Below are positions 26,428-36,181 of a stretch of DNA of 49,995 nucleotides, piece by piece (positions within the stretch are counted from its first letter, which is position 1; every line of letters starts with the position of its first letter). The notes below the pieces were generated by a model. The model had not been told where the DNA came from. It saw only the letters and a list, made by a program, of their open reading frames with translations, and ran no database searches. This DNA comes from Lacticaseibacillus zeae DSM 20178 = KCTC 3804 (GTDB taxonomy: Bacteria > Bacillota > Bacilli > Lactobacillales > Lactobacillaceae). Both the position numbers and the translations under genes were made by a program. Location of the stretch: the NCBI RefSeq assembly GCF_000260435.1, contig NZ_BACQ01000037.1, positions 1 to 49,995 of the forward strand, given 5' to 3'.

Positions 26428-27816
26428 ATGTCAAAGAAATTCACCATCATTCTTGCGGCCGGTAAAGGGACGCGGATGAAATCGAAGTATTATAAAGTTT
26501 TACAGCCGGTTTGTGGTAAGAGCATGGTTGAACATGTGGTGAGTCAGGTTGAGGCGATTCATCCGGACGCCATTGTGACGATCGTGGGCCACGGTGCCGA
26601 AGCAGTTGAGAAAACGCTTGGTGACCGGACTAAATTCGTTTTACAAGAAGAGCAACTTGGTACTGGCCATGCGGTTTTGCAGGCTGAGCCTTTATTAGGG
26701 CAAAAAGACGGTGCCACACTGATTATCAGTGGGGACACGCCATTGTTTACCGCGAAGACGTTAAATGATTTATTTGCCTATCATGAAGCCAAAGGGGCTA
26801 AGGCCACTATTTTGACGGCCAATGCTCCTGATCCGACGGGTTATGGCCGGATTATTCGCGACGCTGACGGCAATGTCATCAAGAACGTCGAGCAAAAAGA
26901 CGCCACCCCGGAAGAGGCGCTTATTTCCGAAATCAACACAGGCGTTTACGTTTTTGATAATCAGGCGCTGTTTAAGGCTTTGCATCAGGTCAAGAACGAC
27001 AATGCCCAAGGCGAATATTATCTGCCGGATGTTCTCGGCATTTTGCGTGAAGCCGGTGAAAAGGTGGCAGCTTATCAAATGCCGGATTATACCGAATCGT
27101 TAGGCGTTAATGACCGCGTTGCATTGGCCAAAGCGACCCGCATCATGCAACAACGGATCAACGAACAGCATATGCGCAATGGGGTTACCTTAATCGATCC
27201 GGCAACCACCTACATTGACACGGATGTGCAAATTGGTGCCGACACGGTCATTGAACCCGGCGTCTATCTCAAAGGTAAAACCGTCATCGGCGAAGATTGC
27301 CACATTGGTACGCATTCCGAGCTCGTCGATGCCACTTTGGAAAATGATGTGACCGTCACGAGTTCGACGATCGAACATGCCATCATGCGTGCCCACAGTG
27401 ACATCGGCCCTAACTCGCATTTGCGGCCGGATGCCGATATCGGCGAATATGTTCATCTGGGCAACTTTGTGGAAATCAAGAAAGCCAAGATCGGTGCGCG
27501 TACTAAGGTTGGTCATCTCACATATGTCGGCAACGCAACACTCGGCACTGACATCAATGTCGGTTGTGGCGTGGTATTCGTCAACTATGACGGCGTTAAA
27601 AAGTGGGAAAGTACCATCGGCGATCATGCGTTCATCGGTTCTAACTCGAATATTGTTGCCCCGGTTGAAGTGGCAGACCACAGCTTTATCGCGGCTGGAT
27701 CCACCATTACCAAAGACGTACCGTTTCACGCTATGGCCATCGCCCGTGCCCGGCAAACGACCAAAGAGGATTACTGGAAACGCTTGCCGGTCGCGAACGA
27801 TCCAGATTGGAATTAG
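26428..27816 (+). CDS. glmU: Bifunctional UDP-N-acetylglucosamine pyrophosphorylase / glucosamine-1-phosphate N-acetyltransferase
   Basis: A 462-residue enzyme that acetylates glucosamine-1-phosphate and couples it to UTP, giving UDP-GlcNAc for peptidoglycan and teichoic acid. The N-terminal nucleotidyltransferase has [17 protein letters not shown], the uridine-binding QLGTGHAV and ISGDTPLF. From about residue 250 a left-handed beta-helix of hexapeptide repeats follows ([43 protein letters not shown]). GGAG precedes the ATG. It is followed 97 bases later by prs, the conserved glmU-prs pair. Confidence 0.97.
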   Translation: MSKKFTIILAAGKGTRMKSKYYKVLQPVCGKSMVEHVVSQVEAIHPDAIVTIVGHGAEAVEKTLGDRTKFVLQEEQLGTGHAVLQAEPLLGQKDGATLIISGDTPLFTAKTLNDLFAYHEAKGAKATILTANAPDPTGYGRIIRDADGNVIKNVEQKDATPEEALISEINTGVYVFDNQALFKALHQVKNDNAQGEYYLPDVLGILREAGEKVAAYQMPDYTESLGVNDRVALAKATRIMQQRINEQHMRNGVTLIDPATTYIDTDVQIGADTVIEPGVYLKGKTVIGEDCHIGTHSELVDATLENDVTVTSSTIEHAIMRAHSDIGPNSHLRPDADIGEYVHLGNFVEIKKAKIGARTKVGHLTYVGNATLGTDINVGCGVVFVNYDGVKKWESTIGDHAFIGSNSNIVAPVEVADHSFIAAGSTITKDVPFHAMAIARARQTTKEDYWKRLPVANDPDWN

Positions 27817-27913
27817 GTTATAATTCGTCTCATGTGCTTGCTTTTTTTCGTCAATCCGCTAAGCTCTTTGTGGAACAATTTTTCGCAGCCTATAATATTT
27901 CGTGGAGGAACAT

Positions 27914-28888
27914 ATGTCTGAGCAATACGGTGACCCGAGATTAAAGATTTTTGCCTTGAATTCGAACAAGCCGTTAGCAGAAAAAATTGCTGCTGAGGTT
28001 GGTGTCAAGCTGGGGAAGTCCTCAGTGAAACGTTTTAGCGATGGTGAGATTCAGATCAACATCGAAGAAAGTATTCGTGGGGATGATGTTTATCTGATCC
28101 AGTCGACATCCAGCCCAGTGAATGACAACTTGATGGAATTGCTGATTATGATTGATGCGTTGCGGCGGGCATCTGCCCACACCATCAATGTCGTGATGCC
28201 TTATTACGGTTACGCGCGGCAGGATCGCAAAGCCCGTTCACGTGAACCGATTACGGCAAAACTGGTAGCCAACATGCTTGAACGCGCGGGCGCGACCCGT
28301 GTGCTGGCCCTTGACTTGCACGCTGCCCAAATTCAAGGCTTCTTCGATATTCCGGTGGATCACCTTGTGGGCGCGCCTTTGTTGGCTGACTACTTCTTGC
28401 GTAATCATTATGACGGTGCCGACACCGTTGTGGTTTCACCCGATCATGGCGGGGTTACCCGCGCTCGTAAGTTAGCGGAATTCCTTAAAGCGCCCATTGC
28501 CATTATCGACAAGCGGCGTCCGCGACCAAACGTTGCCGAGGTCATGAACATTGTCGGTAACGTAACCGGGAAGCAATGCATCATCATCGACGATATGATC
28601 GATACTGCCGGCACGATTACGCTAGCGGCTCAAGCCTTGAAAGATGCCGGCGCAACCGAAGTTTTGGTGGCCGCAACCCACGCCATTTTCTCTGGCCCGG
28701 CGGTTGAACGCTTGACCCACTCGGCCATTGAAAAAGTCGTTGTCACCGACTCAATCAATTTGCCAGCTGACAAGCACATGGACAAACTCGACGTTGTTTC
28801 CGTGGGACCGTTGATGGGCCGCGCCATCATGCGGATTCAGGAGAACCGTTCCGTTACGCCGTTGTTTGAGAATCGGTTTACAAAATAA
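27914..28888 (+). CDS. prs: Ribose-phosphate pyrophosphokinase (PRPP synthetase)
   Basis: A 324-residue class I enzyme making PRPP from ribose 5-phosphate and ATP, the precursor for nucleotides, His and Trp and the effector of PurR encoded nearby. It has the flexible loop [47 protein letters not shown] and the PRPP-binding [14 protein letters not shown]. The ATG at 27914 follows GGAGG with a 5-base gap; the upstream GTG at 27902 overlaps the ribosome site region. Confidence 0.97.
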   Translation: MSEQYGDPRLKIFALNSNKPLAEKIAAEVGVKLGKSSVKRFSDGEIQINIEESIRGDDVYLIQSTSSPVNDNLMELLIMIDALRRASAHTINVVMPYYGYARQDRKARSREPITAKLVANMLERAGATRVLALDLHAAQIQGFFDIPVDHLVGAPLLADYFLRNHYDGADTVVVSPDHGGVTRARKLAEFLKAPIAIIDKRRPRPNVAEVMNIVGNVTGKQCIIIDDMIDTAGTITLAAQALKDAGATEVLVAATHAIFSGPAVERLTHSAIEKVVVTDSINLPADKHMDKLDVVSVGPLMGRAIMRIQENRSVTPLFENRFTK

Positions 28889-28900
28889 TTCAAAAGATTT

Positions 28901-28923
28901 GATGCTTGTCGAGGCATCTTTTT
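28901..28923 (+). terminator. Terminator after prs (short stem)
   Basis: GATGC, 8-base loop, GCATC followed by TTTTT. The stem is only 5 bp, so efficiency is uncertain; a stronger hairpin lies at 28958. Confidence 0.5.
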
Positions 28924-28957
28924 CGGCAAGCGGTATATTCAGCAAAATAAGCATTTT

Positions 28958-29003
28958 AAAAGTGGTCGGCACAACCTTAATTTTGGTTATGTCGGCCACT
29001 TTT
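28958..29003. terminator. Bidirectional terminator between prs and the membrane transporter gene
   Basis: AAAAGTGGTCGGCACAACC pairs with GGTTATGTCGGCCACTTTT across an 8-base loop (one mismatch). Confidence 0.85.
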
Positions 29004-29060
29004 GTTATCCTGAGATAAAGTTGTCGTCCATATGTGTCATCAATCTTCAAAGTGCCGGCG

Positions 29061-30251
29061 TTAAAGCAGCTTTAGGAAGATCGTCGCGATAATGACGGAT
29101 GCGACCGAGACCGTGGCGAATCCGCCAACTAACATCTTTGGCATCATTTGTTGTGTTAAGTATTCTTCCTCATCTTCAGTAGTGGCAACCGCGCTGGCCA
29201 CTTCGGAAGTCAAGATATAATCGGCAGGAAACCCGAACAGCGCCGTCAACGAGCATGAAAAGGCCATCTGCCACGACATCCCGAATGGCTTAGCCAATAC
29301 TCGGGATGCTAAGAACATGCCTAGAACCCCTAAAACAATGAGCACTGCGATTTGCAGCACAATGCTGGCCAGAACAGCGGGGGTGGTTGCGCTGAGTTGA
29401 CCGAAGACATAAGCAAGCAGGCCGTACATCAGCCAATTAAAGACGCCCGCTTTATTTAACGCATTATCTTCCAGAAAACCGATTTGGTGGGCAATGACGC
29501 CAAAGATCAGGCAAACCACATTTGAATTAATGACATTGTGGGTTAAAGTGCCAAAGCCCATCGCCAGTAAGCCGACAAGGGCAACCCGCGCCATGATGAA
29601 AGCACTGGTTTGATATGGGGTAGGTAGTTTCATCATTTTTGGACGGTTATCCCCTTTTTCTTCAGCGCCGCGGCGCATTTTGGGAATGGATGGATCCAGC
29701 TTGCTACCGTTAGCGCGGAATTGCTTAAGGAGTCGGTGACTTTCCTGCTTCAACAATACGGAGGTTAGGGGATAGCCAACGACTGAATGGATGACGAACA
29801 TCGCAACCGGTAAGGCGACCAACGTTGTCAAGCCTTGAGCCTTCAACCCACTGGACATAAGTAAAGCAGAAACGAGTCCGCCAGTTAACGGTGGTACCGC
29901 AGCGACAACGGTTTTCCAGTCAAAAATAAGTGTTCCCAATGTTAACGTCAGCAGTAAAGTTCCGCAAACGCCAAGCAATGCAATACAAACGGCCTTCCAC
30001 TGGGCCAGCAACTCGCGCAGATTCATCAGCGTTCCGAGATGAACCAACAAGAGCGCGATGCAAATGGTGATGAATCCCGAGCCAAAAGAAGCCGTTGCCA
30101 CAACATTTTTAGGTAAAACGGTCCAAAAACCGATGACGAACAGAACCGCAGTGATGAAGACAGATGGAATGAAGGCTCTAGTGGCGGCGGCAACCCACTC
30201 GCCAACTGTCATAAAGACCATGACAACTGTAAACGCAATTAAGAAATTCAT
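29061..30251 (-). CDS. Polytopic membrane transporter, family not recognised
   Basis: A 396-residue protein with about ten to eleven hydrophobic helices and a charged cytoplasmic loop near residues 180-215 (RANGSKLDPSIPKMRRGAEE). The repeated pattern of two halves separated by that loop, and the motifs PPLTGGLVSALLMSSGL and FGFPADYILTSEVA, recall sodium/carboxylate or glutamate-type carriers, but I do not identify the family. The start at 30251 follows GGAGG by about 6 bases; the ATG at 30257 touches that site. It is divergent from an M20 peptidase and amidohydrolase, so it may carry their substrate. Confidence 0.75.
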   Translation of the reverse strand: MNFLIAFTVVMVFMTVGEWVAAATRAFIPSVFITAVLFVIGFWTVLPKNVVATASFGSGFITICIALLLVHLGTLMNLRELLAQWKAVCIALLGVCGTLLLTLTLGTLIFDWKTVVAAVPPLTGGLVSALLMSSGLKAQGLTTLVALPVAMFVIHSVVGYPLTSVLLKQESHRLLKQFRANGSKLDPSIPKMRRGAEEKGDNRPKMMKLPTPYQTSAFIMARVALVGLLAMGFGTLTHNVINSNVVCLIFGVIAHQIGFLEDNALNKAGVFNWLMYGLLAYVFGQLSATTPAVLASIVLQIAVLIVLGVLGMFLASRVLAKPFGMSWQMAFSCSLTALFGFPADYILTSEVASAVATTEDEEEYLTQQMMPKMLVGGFATVSVASVIIATIFLKLL

Positions 30252-30439
30252 AAGCATCCTCCATTCGATTTATAGATTATAAAAAGATTATAATATGGGG
30301 AATACTTTAACCTTAATTGTGCTGATGCCAATAACTTCTTGCGTGTGGCTCTCATTTTTGCATAAACAAAAACGCCGACACACTGATTTATTTGCCAATA
30401 TTCAACTTTTTTAAATGTGATTAAAATTATAAAACGATG

Positions 30440-30468
30440 TTGACGTCTTTATGAATGAGAACTATATT
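30440..30468 (+). promoter_or_regulatory. Sigma-A-type promoter for the M20 peptidase operon
   Basis: TTGACG (30440-30445), 17-base spacer, TATATT (30463-30468), 32 bases before the ATG. The divergent region (30252-30500) is AT-rich and contains the direct repeat AGATTATAA twice at 30273-30292. Confidence 0.7.
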
Positions 30469-30500
30469 GAAAATTAATAACATCATAAGGAGGCGGCTTG

Positions 30501-31850
30501 ATGAACGAACAAAAATCGATCGAAGAGTTTGCGCTAGCTTATTTGCCATCTTTGGAAGGCTATTTACGCATTCCAACGATTTCAGCCCAAAACAAAGGCA
30601 TCCGCAAAACAGTCGATTGGGTGAAACAGGCATTTAAAGATTTAAATGCCGACACGGTTGAGGAGTGGACTGACCAAGGTGGCAATCCAGTCGTCTTTGC
30701 GGAACTAAAGGGGAACTCTGACCAAACAGTCCTGTTCTACAATCACTACGATGTTCAGCCGCCGGAACCCCTGGCAGAATGGCGAACCGAACCGTTTGAG
30801 CCAACTGTTGTAGACGGTAAACTCATTGCGCGCGGCGTGGCTGATGATAAAGGCGAGTTGATGTATCGATTGACGGCACTGCATTGGATGAAGGATCATG
30901 GTGGATTTCCGGTGAATATTAAGTTCTTCATCGAAGGTGGCGAAGAAGTCGGCAGTCCGCACGTTGGGGATTACGTCAAGGCTCATCGCGACCGCTTGAC
31001 GGCGGATGCGTGCATCTGGGAAACCGGCGGCAAGAACGAAGCTGATCATTTTCAGGTTATTGCTGGTCTTAAAGGAATTGTTTCGTTTGATCTTCACGTC
31101 AAAACGGCTGATGCTGACATTCATTCTTCACTGGCTGCCTATATTGACAACGCTGCTTGGCGCTTGGTTCGTGCCTTGTCATCGTTAACGGATGACCAGC
31201 ACCGCGTCCTCGTCGATGGCTTTTACGACGGCATCAAGCCGTTGGACGAAGCATCGGAGAATGCGATTGCCGACATGGATTTTGATGGTGACAAGATTAA
31301 AAAAACATATGGCCTTAAACGACCATTTACAAGTGATGATCCCAAACGTGCCGCTGTCACGGCGCCCACTATTACAATTAATGGCCTTTCCGCCGGCTAT
31401 GAAGGTGAAGGGGTTAAAACAATTATCCCGAAGGAAGCCAAGGCTAAGCTTGATTGTCGGTTATTGCCAGGACAGGATCCCAAGAAAATTGCCCAGCTCA
31501 TCCAGGCGCAGTTGGATAAAAACGGCTTTTCCGATGTGCAGTTACACTATAATCTTGGCGAGGATGCGTTCCACTCCGATCTCAATGACCCGCATTTGCA
31601 ACTGGCAAAAAGTGTCGCCGAGCAGGTATACAGTGCCGGCAAAGTCCGCTTCGTCCCAATGATGCCTGGCGGTGGTCCGGCTAAATTTTTTGTTGATGCG
31701 TTGCATTTACCGGTTATTTTAATTGGGGTGAATTACGCCGGATCAGGACCACATGCGCCTAATGAGAATATTCGGTTACATGATTATCAGCAAGGCGTGG
31801 CTTACTTAATTCAACTTTTACGGGCGTATGCACAGCCAAAGGCACAATAG
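30501..31850 (+). CDS. M20 family dipeptidase / carboxypeptidase
   Basis: A 449-residue zinc peptidase of the ArgE/DapE/CNDP group. Metal-binding and catalytic motifs: FYNHYDVQPPEPL near residue 80 (HxD with Asp two residues later), GVADDKGELMYRL (bridging Asp), FFIEGGEEVGSPH (catalytic and metal Glu) and a late APNENIRLHDYQQG His/Glu. The DNA around 30501 shows AAGGAGG seven bases before this ATG, so it is preferred over the TTG three bases earlier. It is followed 42 bases later by an amidohydrolase. Substrate is probably a dipeptide or N-acyl amino acid. Confidence 0.9.
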   Translation: MNEQKSIEEFALAYLPSLEGYLRIPTISAQNKGIRKTVDWVKQAFKDLNADTVEEWTDQGGNPVVFAELKGNSDQTVLFYNHYDVQPPEPLAEWRTEPFEPTVVDGKLIARGVADDKGELMYRLTALHWMKDHGGFPVNIKFFIEGGEEVGSPHVGDYVKAHRDRLTADACIWETGGKNEADHFQVIAGLKGIVSFDLHVKTADADIHSSLAAYIDNAAWRLVRALSSLTDDQHRVLVDGFYDGIKPLDEASENAIADMDFDGDKIKKTYGLKRPFTSDDPKRAAVTAPTITINGLSAGYEGEGVKTIIPKEAKAKLDCRLLPGQDPKKIAQLIQAQLDKNGFSDVQLHYNLGEDAFHSDLNDPHLQLAKSVAEQVYSAGKVRFVPMMPGGGPAKFFVDALHLPVILIGVNYAGSGPHAPNENIRLHDYQQGVAYLIQLLRAYAQPKAQ

Positions 31851-31892
31851 TCCAGGTACGCTGGACAATCAGAATTAACGAATGGAGGTTTT

Positions 31893-33074
31893 ATGATGGC
31901 AACAACTTTTACAAATTGTTCTTTATTTACTGGTACTTCAGAAAAAATTCTTAAAGATGCCTGGTTCACGGTTGATGACACTGGTAAAGTTGCTGAAGTA
32001 GGGAGTGGACAGGCTCCTTCGGCAAACAAAACGGTAGATCTCGGTGGTCAATACGTGACGCCCGGACTAACTAATGTCCATACACATATCACAATGGATC
32101 CTTCAACCGGCGATGGCGGTACCAGTCGCGGTGTCGTAGCTTCAACAGTTGGTGCTGTTGATCATTTACATCAGCTATTAAAGTCCGGTGTTACTTATGT
32201 TCGTGAATGTGGCAGTAGCTTTGACATCGACATTGCGCTGAAGGCATTGAAAGACCAGGGTCAACTAAAACAGGTACCGCAAATCATGCCATCTGGTAAA
32301 TTCTTTTCAATGACAGGTGGTCATGGCGACATGCCAAATGCAGCCTATGTTGTTGATTCGCCGGATGAGATGCGCAAGGCGGTTCGGACCGCATTGAAAA
32401 AAGGTGCTAAGGCCATTAAGGTGATTGCAACCGGTGGGGTTATGACCCCTAACGACTTTATGGATGATCCGCAGCTGAGTGTGGCAGAAATGCATGTTGC
32501 GGTTGAAGAGGCGCATCATAAAGGTCAGATTGTTGCGGCGCATGCTGAAGGCAATCCCGGCATTATGAATGCCATTCAGGCCGGGGTTGATTCAGTTGAA
32601 CATGGTTTTTATGTAAATGATGAAGAAATCGATCTCATGTTAAAGCAAGGCACATACTTAACCCCAACGCTTGTGGCCGACTGGGCAATTCCAACATTTG
32701 CCAAGGGTAAGATTCCGGATTGGGAAGTTAAAAAAGCTGCGGATGCGTTAGATGACCTGTACAAGAACATCATGCATGCCTTTCATCGTGGGGTACCGTT
32801 GACATTAGGCACCGATGCCGGCACGCCATTCAATGACTTCACCATGGCGCCGGTTGAACTGCAATTAATGGTTGAGCAAGGTATGACACCGTTTGAAGCC
32901 TTTTCGACGTCGGTTAATGGCACCAAGTTGATGGGCGTTGACGACCAATATGGTACGCTTGAAAAAGGCAAGTTTGCAGACTTCTTGGTCTTGGAAAACG
33001 ATCCAATGGCCGATGTGAAGGCTTTCCAACAAAAAGATAAGCAGGTTTATCAAGGCGGTAAGCGGCAGTATTAA
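31893..33074 (+). CDS. Amidohydrolase-superfamily metal-dependent hydrolase (imidazolonepropionase-like)
   Basis: A 393-residue TIM-barrel hydrolase. It has a small beta domain at both ends and the metal motifs TNVHTHITM near residue 62, the carboxylated-Lys region KAIKVIATGGVMT, IVAAHAEG, VEHGFYVND and LGTDAGTPFNDF. Such proteins are prolidases or amide/lactam hydrolases acting on N-acylated or cyclic amino acid derivatives. GGAGG at 31884 fits either ATG 31893 or ATG 31896. It probably works with the adjacent M20 peptidase and divergent transporter. Confidence 0.88.
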   Translation: MMATTFTNCSLFTGTSEKILKDAWFTVDDTGKVAEVGSGQAPSANKTVDLGGQYVTPGLTNVHTHITMDPSTGDGGTSRGVVASTVGAVDHLHQLLKSGVTYVRECGSSFDIDIALKALKDQGQLKQVPQIMPSGKFFSMTGGHGDMPNAAYVVDSPDEMRKAVRTALKKGAKAIKVIATGGVMTPNDFMDDPQLSVAEMHVAVEEAHHKGQIVAAHAEGNPGIMNAIQAGVDSVEHGFYVNDEEIDLMLKQGTYLTPTLVADWAIPTFAKGKIPDWEVKKAADALDDLYKNIMHAFHRGVPLTLGTDAGTPFNDFTMAPVELQLMVEQGMTPFEAFSTSVNGTKLMGVDDQYGTLEKGKFADFLVLENDPMADVKAFQQKDKQVYQGGKRQY

Positions 33075-33114
33075 TTGTAAGCCGTTAAGTGAACACCATT
33101 GTCTGAATTCAAAA

Positions 33115-33150
33115 GGTGGGCGTACGCGTAATGGCGTGCGACCATTTTTT
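33115..33150 (+). terminator. Terminator after the amidohydrolase gene
   Basis: TGGGCGTACGCG, TAAT loop, GGCGTGCGACCA and six T, with a few wobble or mismatched pairs. Confidence 0.6.
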
Positions 33151-33172
33151 AAAATGAAGGAGCACTGGGGAT

Positions 33173-33502
33173 ATGAAAATGGGGCTCACGCATGAACAAT
33201 TTGAGCTGGTACGAGAAGGTAGTAAAACTATCGAAATCAGATTGAATGACCAAAAACGCCAACAGTTACGGGTGGGCGACCCGATTGTCTTTGAAGATTT
33301 GACGACACAACAGCGATTAAGCAAACAGGTTGCTAAACTTGAAAAATTCGCCAGTTTCGTGCAGTTGTATGATCATTATCAAGGAATCGTCGTAGGCAGC
33401 GCCTCAACTGATTCGGTGGCTAAGATGGTTAGCGATACTTACCGGATTTATTCGAAACAGCAGGAAGCCGAACATGGTGTTTTAGCGATCCACTTGGAAT
33501 AA
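33173..33502 (+). CDS. ASCH domain protein
   Basis: A 109-residue protein made of one ASCH domain, a PUA-like beta-barrel thought to bind RNA. It shows GLTHEQFELVREGSKTIEIR (the conserved G-x-K-x-x-E-x-R groove) and LRVGDPIVFED, ending with HGVLAIHLE. AAGGAG precedes the ATG with an 11-base gap. Some bacterial ASCH proteins cleave acylated cytidines or act on RNA; no partner is nearby to decide. Confidence 0.88.
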   Translation: MKMGLTHEQFELVREGSKTIEIRLNDQKRQQLRVGDPIVFEDLTTQQRLSKQVAKLEKFASFVQLYDHYQGIVVGSASTDSVAKMVSDTYRIYSKQQEAEHGVLAIHLE

Positions 33503-33587
33503 GCAGCATGATGATGTCTTTTGGCGTATGCTAATAGCAAAAATATGGACCTGTGCAGCCTTGATGTCAGAGATAGGATTGTTGACT

Positions 33588-34013
33588 ATGCAAAAACGGA
33601 TCAGATTATTTGCGGCATATGCCTTATTAACGCTATTTTTCCACTTGAAAAAGACGAGTGGACTTAATTTCGGATTGACACTCGGCGACGTTTATTTATT
33701 AGTAAGCTGGTTAGGCGCGGCACCGAATTTTCTCGATAAAATCGAACGTAATGCGCAACGATTGGCGGCGACTGGCCGATCGACCAAAGATTACGTCGCA
33801 GAAATGAAAAAGGACATGAATGTCTATCAGAATTTCATTTACAGTACCACGCCTGTCATGGCATCAATACTAGAAAGCGGCGGTATGGATCGTGTCGGTG
33901 CAGTCATCGTTAGATTTGCTTTTCAGTTATTTCTGGTTTTGACTGCCCCGGTGATTTGGATCGGAGTGCTGCTCATCAAATGGTTTAAGTACGTTTGGCA
34001 GCGACTCAATTGA
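33588..34013 (+). CDS. Small membrane protein of unknown function (141 aa)
   Basis: Begins MQKRIRLFAAYALLTLFFHL. It has a hydrophobic first segment (about 6-20), a second moderate one (28-45), a charged middle (DKIERNAQRLAATGRSTKDY) and a strong C-terminal helix (FQLFLVLTAPVIWIGVLLIK) followed by basic residues. AGGA (33575-33578) is 9 bases before this ATG. The open frame extends back to 33528 without a better site. I do not recognise the family. Confidence 0.5.
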   Translation: MQKRIRLFAAYALLTLFFHLKKTSGLNFGLTLGDVYLLVSWLGAAPNFLDKIERNAQRLAATGRSTKDYVAEMKKDMNVYQNFIYSTTPVMASILESGGMDRVGAVIVRFAFQLFLVLTAPVIWIGVLLIKWFKYVWQRLN

Positions 34014-34043
34014 GACACTTTTTGCAGAATAATAGTGAAGACC

Positions 34044-34093
34044 AAAAAACCGGTTCAAGTGAGCTTTTTGTAACTCACCTGAACCGGTTTTTG
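34044..34093. terminator. Bidirectional terminator before mscL
   Basis: AAAAAACCGGTTCAAGTGAG pairs with CTCACCTGAACCGGTTTTT across a T-rich loop. Confidence 0.9.
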
Positions 34094-34124
34094 TTCTACT
34101 AACGAATGCTCATATGATCAGCCG

Positions 34125-34505
34125 TTAATCTTTAGTCTTAGCATCCTGGTCCTTCAAGAGATCGCGAATTTCTTCAAGCAATTCGGTTTGTGTCGGGCCA
34201 ACTGGTTTTGCCGGCTTGGCCGGGAGGAAGCGATTGACGCTGCGCACGATTAAGAAGACGACAAACGCAATGATCAAAAAGTTGATCACATCGTTCAGAA
34301 AATTGCCGTATGTAAACTTGGCACCTAATAGCGTGAACGACAAACCGCTCAAATCGGTTTTGCCGGCAAACATGGACAGAATCGGGTTAATCAGATTCTT
34401 TGTCAAAGACTTGACTAAGCCGGTAAAAGCACTCCCGATGATAACCCCGACAGCAAGATCCAAGACGTTACCGCGCATGATGAATTTCTGGAATTCTTTT
34501 AACAT
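34125..34505 (-). CDS. mscL: Large-conductance mechanosensitive channel
   Basis: A 126-residue membrane channel that opens on osmotic downshock and lets solutes escape. MLKEFQKFIMRGNVLDLAVG leads into the first helix with the pore-lining small residues (AVGVIIGSAFTGLVKSLTKN). The second helix is near 68-90 (VINFLIIAFVVFLIVRSVN) and a charged C-terminal helix follows (TELLEEIRDLLKDQ). Length and order are standard. The ribosome site is GAGGAGTGTGAGCG before the ATG. Confidence 0.96.
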   Translation of the reverse strand: MLKEFQKFIMRGNVLDLAVGVIIGSAFTGLVKSLTKNLINPILSMFAGKTDLSGLSFTLLGAKFTYGNFLNDVINFLIIAFVVFLIVRSVNRFLPAKPAKPVGPTQTELLEEIRDLLKDQDAKTKD

Positions 34506-34596
34506 CGCTCACACTCCTCATGGTTTGAAACATGTTACGGTCAAGTTCAGTATATCGAAATGACCCGCCTTTCTGCACGTGAATGGCTCGCAGTGG

Positions 34597-35646
34597 TTAC
34601 CATGCCCTCAGTAGCTGAGCAAGGGCCATGATCACAATAATGCCAAACGCAATGGCATGCCGCCGTTTGTACAGCACAACCAAGGCGAGATATTCGCGGA
34701 TGACTGCGTTAGGCAGAAAATAAAAGGAGGTGTTACCGCCAACACCATTGGCATCAATGCCCGCCATGCGCGCGTAAATACCGGCACGGAAAAGGTGATA
34801 GTTGTTGGTAAAGAAGCTGGCTTTATACGGCGCTTCGCCGATTTCCTGCGTAATCAGGCGTTTGGAAAAGGTCATATTTTCCAGCGTCGTCGTTGACTTG
34901 TCTTCTAACAAGGTATCTTTTTCAGGGATGCCTTTTCCCAAAGCATAGCGCTGCATGGCCAGAGCTTCGGAGATTGTCTCATCGCCACCCTTGCCGCCGG
35001 AAAAAATAATTCGCGGCGCCGGGCGGCCTTTTTTAATCTGCTTATGATAAAACTTGATGGCTGTGTCGATGCGGCTGGCGAGCAATGGCGAAACCTGGTC
35101 ACCATGCAGCAGGCCAGCGCCCAGCACAATGAGAAATGTGCGATTGTGCGGCTGGGGACGGAGATTATATAAGACTAGTACTGTCAGGAAGTTATAAAGT
35201 GTCAATAAGACATACAGGCCGCCGAAGCTGAAGAAAACAGCTAAAGTGATGTAGATCGGCTCTGGAATAAAACGGCGCCCGAATGAAGCGGCGATTTCAA
35301 GCAAAAGTAATCCGATGGCGATGTAAAGCGTTAGCATGTTGCTCAATGAATGGCCTTCACGCCGCCAAACCAAGATGGCGTTCCACAACAGCCAGAACAA
35401 GTGTAAGGTGAATATGAGAATGACGATCAACACTGTGATGATGAAGAGGGTACCCGTAACTGAAATCAACAGTAAATTGCTGGACCCTAAAATAGCTAAG
35501 GCGAGCGCGAATAGAAAAGCAACAGCAAACAGATTGAACAGCCAGCCATTAATCAGACGGCGCGGCTCAACCGTAAAGCTGATGGCGAAGATGATTCCCA
35601 GCACGATGGGGATTGAAAAAACAAATAATGTTTCCTGAACAGTCAT
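34597..35646 (-). CDS. YdcF/SanA-like (DUF218) membrane protein
   Basis: A 349-residue protein. About five helices occupy residues 8-175, then a cytoplasmic or extracytoplasmic DUF218 domain (180-320) follows with LIVLGAGLLHGDQVSPLLAS, IIFSGGKGGDETISEA, LLEDKSTTTLENMTFSK and FTNNYHLFRAGIYA. One terminal helix closes the protein. DUF218 proteins are linked to cell-envelope processes (SanA, ElyC); the activity is unknown. The start at 35646 follows AAGGAG; the frame to 35700 lacks a site. It is divergent from a Nudix gene. Confidence 0.85.
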   Translation of the reverse strand: MTVQETLFVFSIPIVLGIIFAISFTVEPRRLINGWLFNLFAVAFLFALALAILGSSNLLLISVTGTLFIITVLIVILIFTLHLFWLLWNAILVWRREGHSLSNMLTLYIAIGLLLLEIAASFGRRFIPEPIYITLAVFFSFGGLYVLLTLYNFLTVLVLYNLRPQPHNRTFLIVLGAGLLHGDQVSPLLASRIDTAIKFYHKQIKKGRPAPRIIFSGGKGGDETISEALAMQRYALGKGIPEKDTLLEDKSTTTLENMTFSKRLITQEIGEAPYKASFFTNNYHLFRAGIYARMAGIDANGVGGNTSFYFLPNAVIREYLALVVLYKRRHAIAFGIIVIMALAQLLRAW

Positions 35647-35717
35647 CGAAAGGACTCCTTGTGTAGAGGTTAGAAATTGATTAGGGTATAATGTGATCAA
35701 GAGCGGAGGGATGCCAT

Positions 35718-36170
35718 ATGATTGATCCAGTGTTTGGTCGAAAAGATCCTAAGTTAGATTATCACACCCGAATTGGCGCGTATGGCGTGATTCCGGACCA
35801 TAGCGGTGCACGACTGCTGATTTTACAAGCCCCGAACCATGCGTTGTTTTTACCTGGTGGCGGGGTTGAAAAAGGCGAAACGCCTGAAGCAACTTTGGCG
35901 CGCGAGTTGCTTGAGGAATTTGGTGCAACGGTTCACGTGACTAAAGAACTGGGCAAGTCGTCGGAATATTTTTATTCCCACCATCGGCAAACTGCGTATT
36001 ATCATCCGGCAACCTTTTTTGCCTGTGATGAGCTGGCATTTGTCCAAGATCCCTTGGAAACGTTCAATACGTTGATGCTGATGCCCATCGATCTGGCACT
36101 GGCGGAACTCAAACGCCCCACGCATCGCTGGGCCGTTGCCAAATGGCTGGCACAACAGCCCAAGCGCTGA
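35718..36170 (+). CDS. Nudix hydrolase
   Basis: A 150-residue protein with a complete Nudix box at about residues 50-72 (GGGVEKGETPEATLARELLE then EFGA: Gx5Ex7REUxEExGU). RIGAYGVIPDHSGARLLILQ precedes it. It is distinct from the Nudix protein at 4506, which has an altered box. GCGGAGGG precedes the ATG. Substrate unknown. It converges on the HD hydrolase gene with only 11 bases between stops. Confidence 0.88.
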   Translation: MIDPVFGRKDPKLDYHTRIGAYGVIPDHSGARLLILQAPNHALFLPGGGVEKGETPEATLARELLEEFGATVHVTKELGKSSEYFYSHHRQTAYYHPATFFACDELAFVQDPLETFNTLMLMPIDLALAELKRPTHRWAVAKWLAQQPKR

Positions 36171-36181
36171 AGATGAAAAGG

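Noticed and set aside
27190-27756. 188-codon minus-strand open frame opposite glmU
   Set aside because: It is the antisense shadow of the regular hexapeptide repeat coding of glmU and has no ribosome site or family resemblance.
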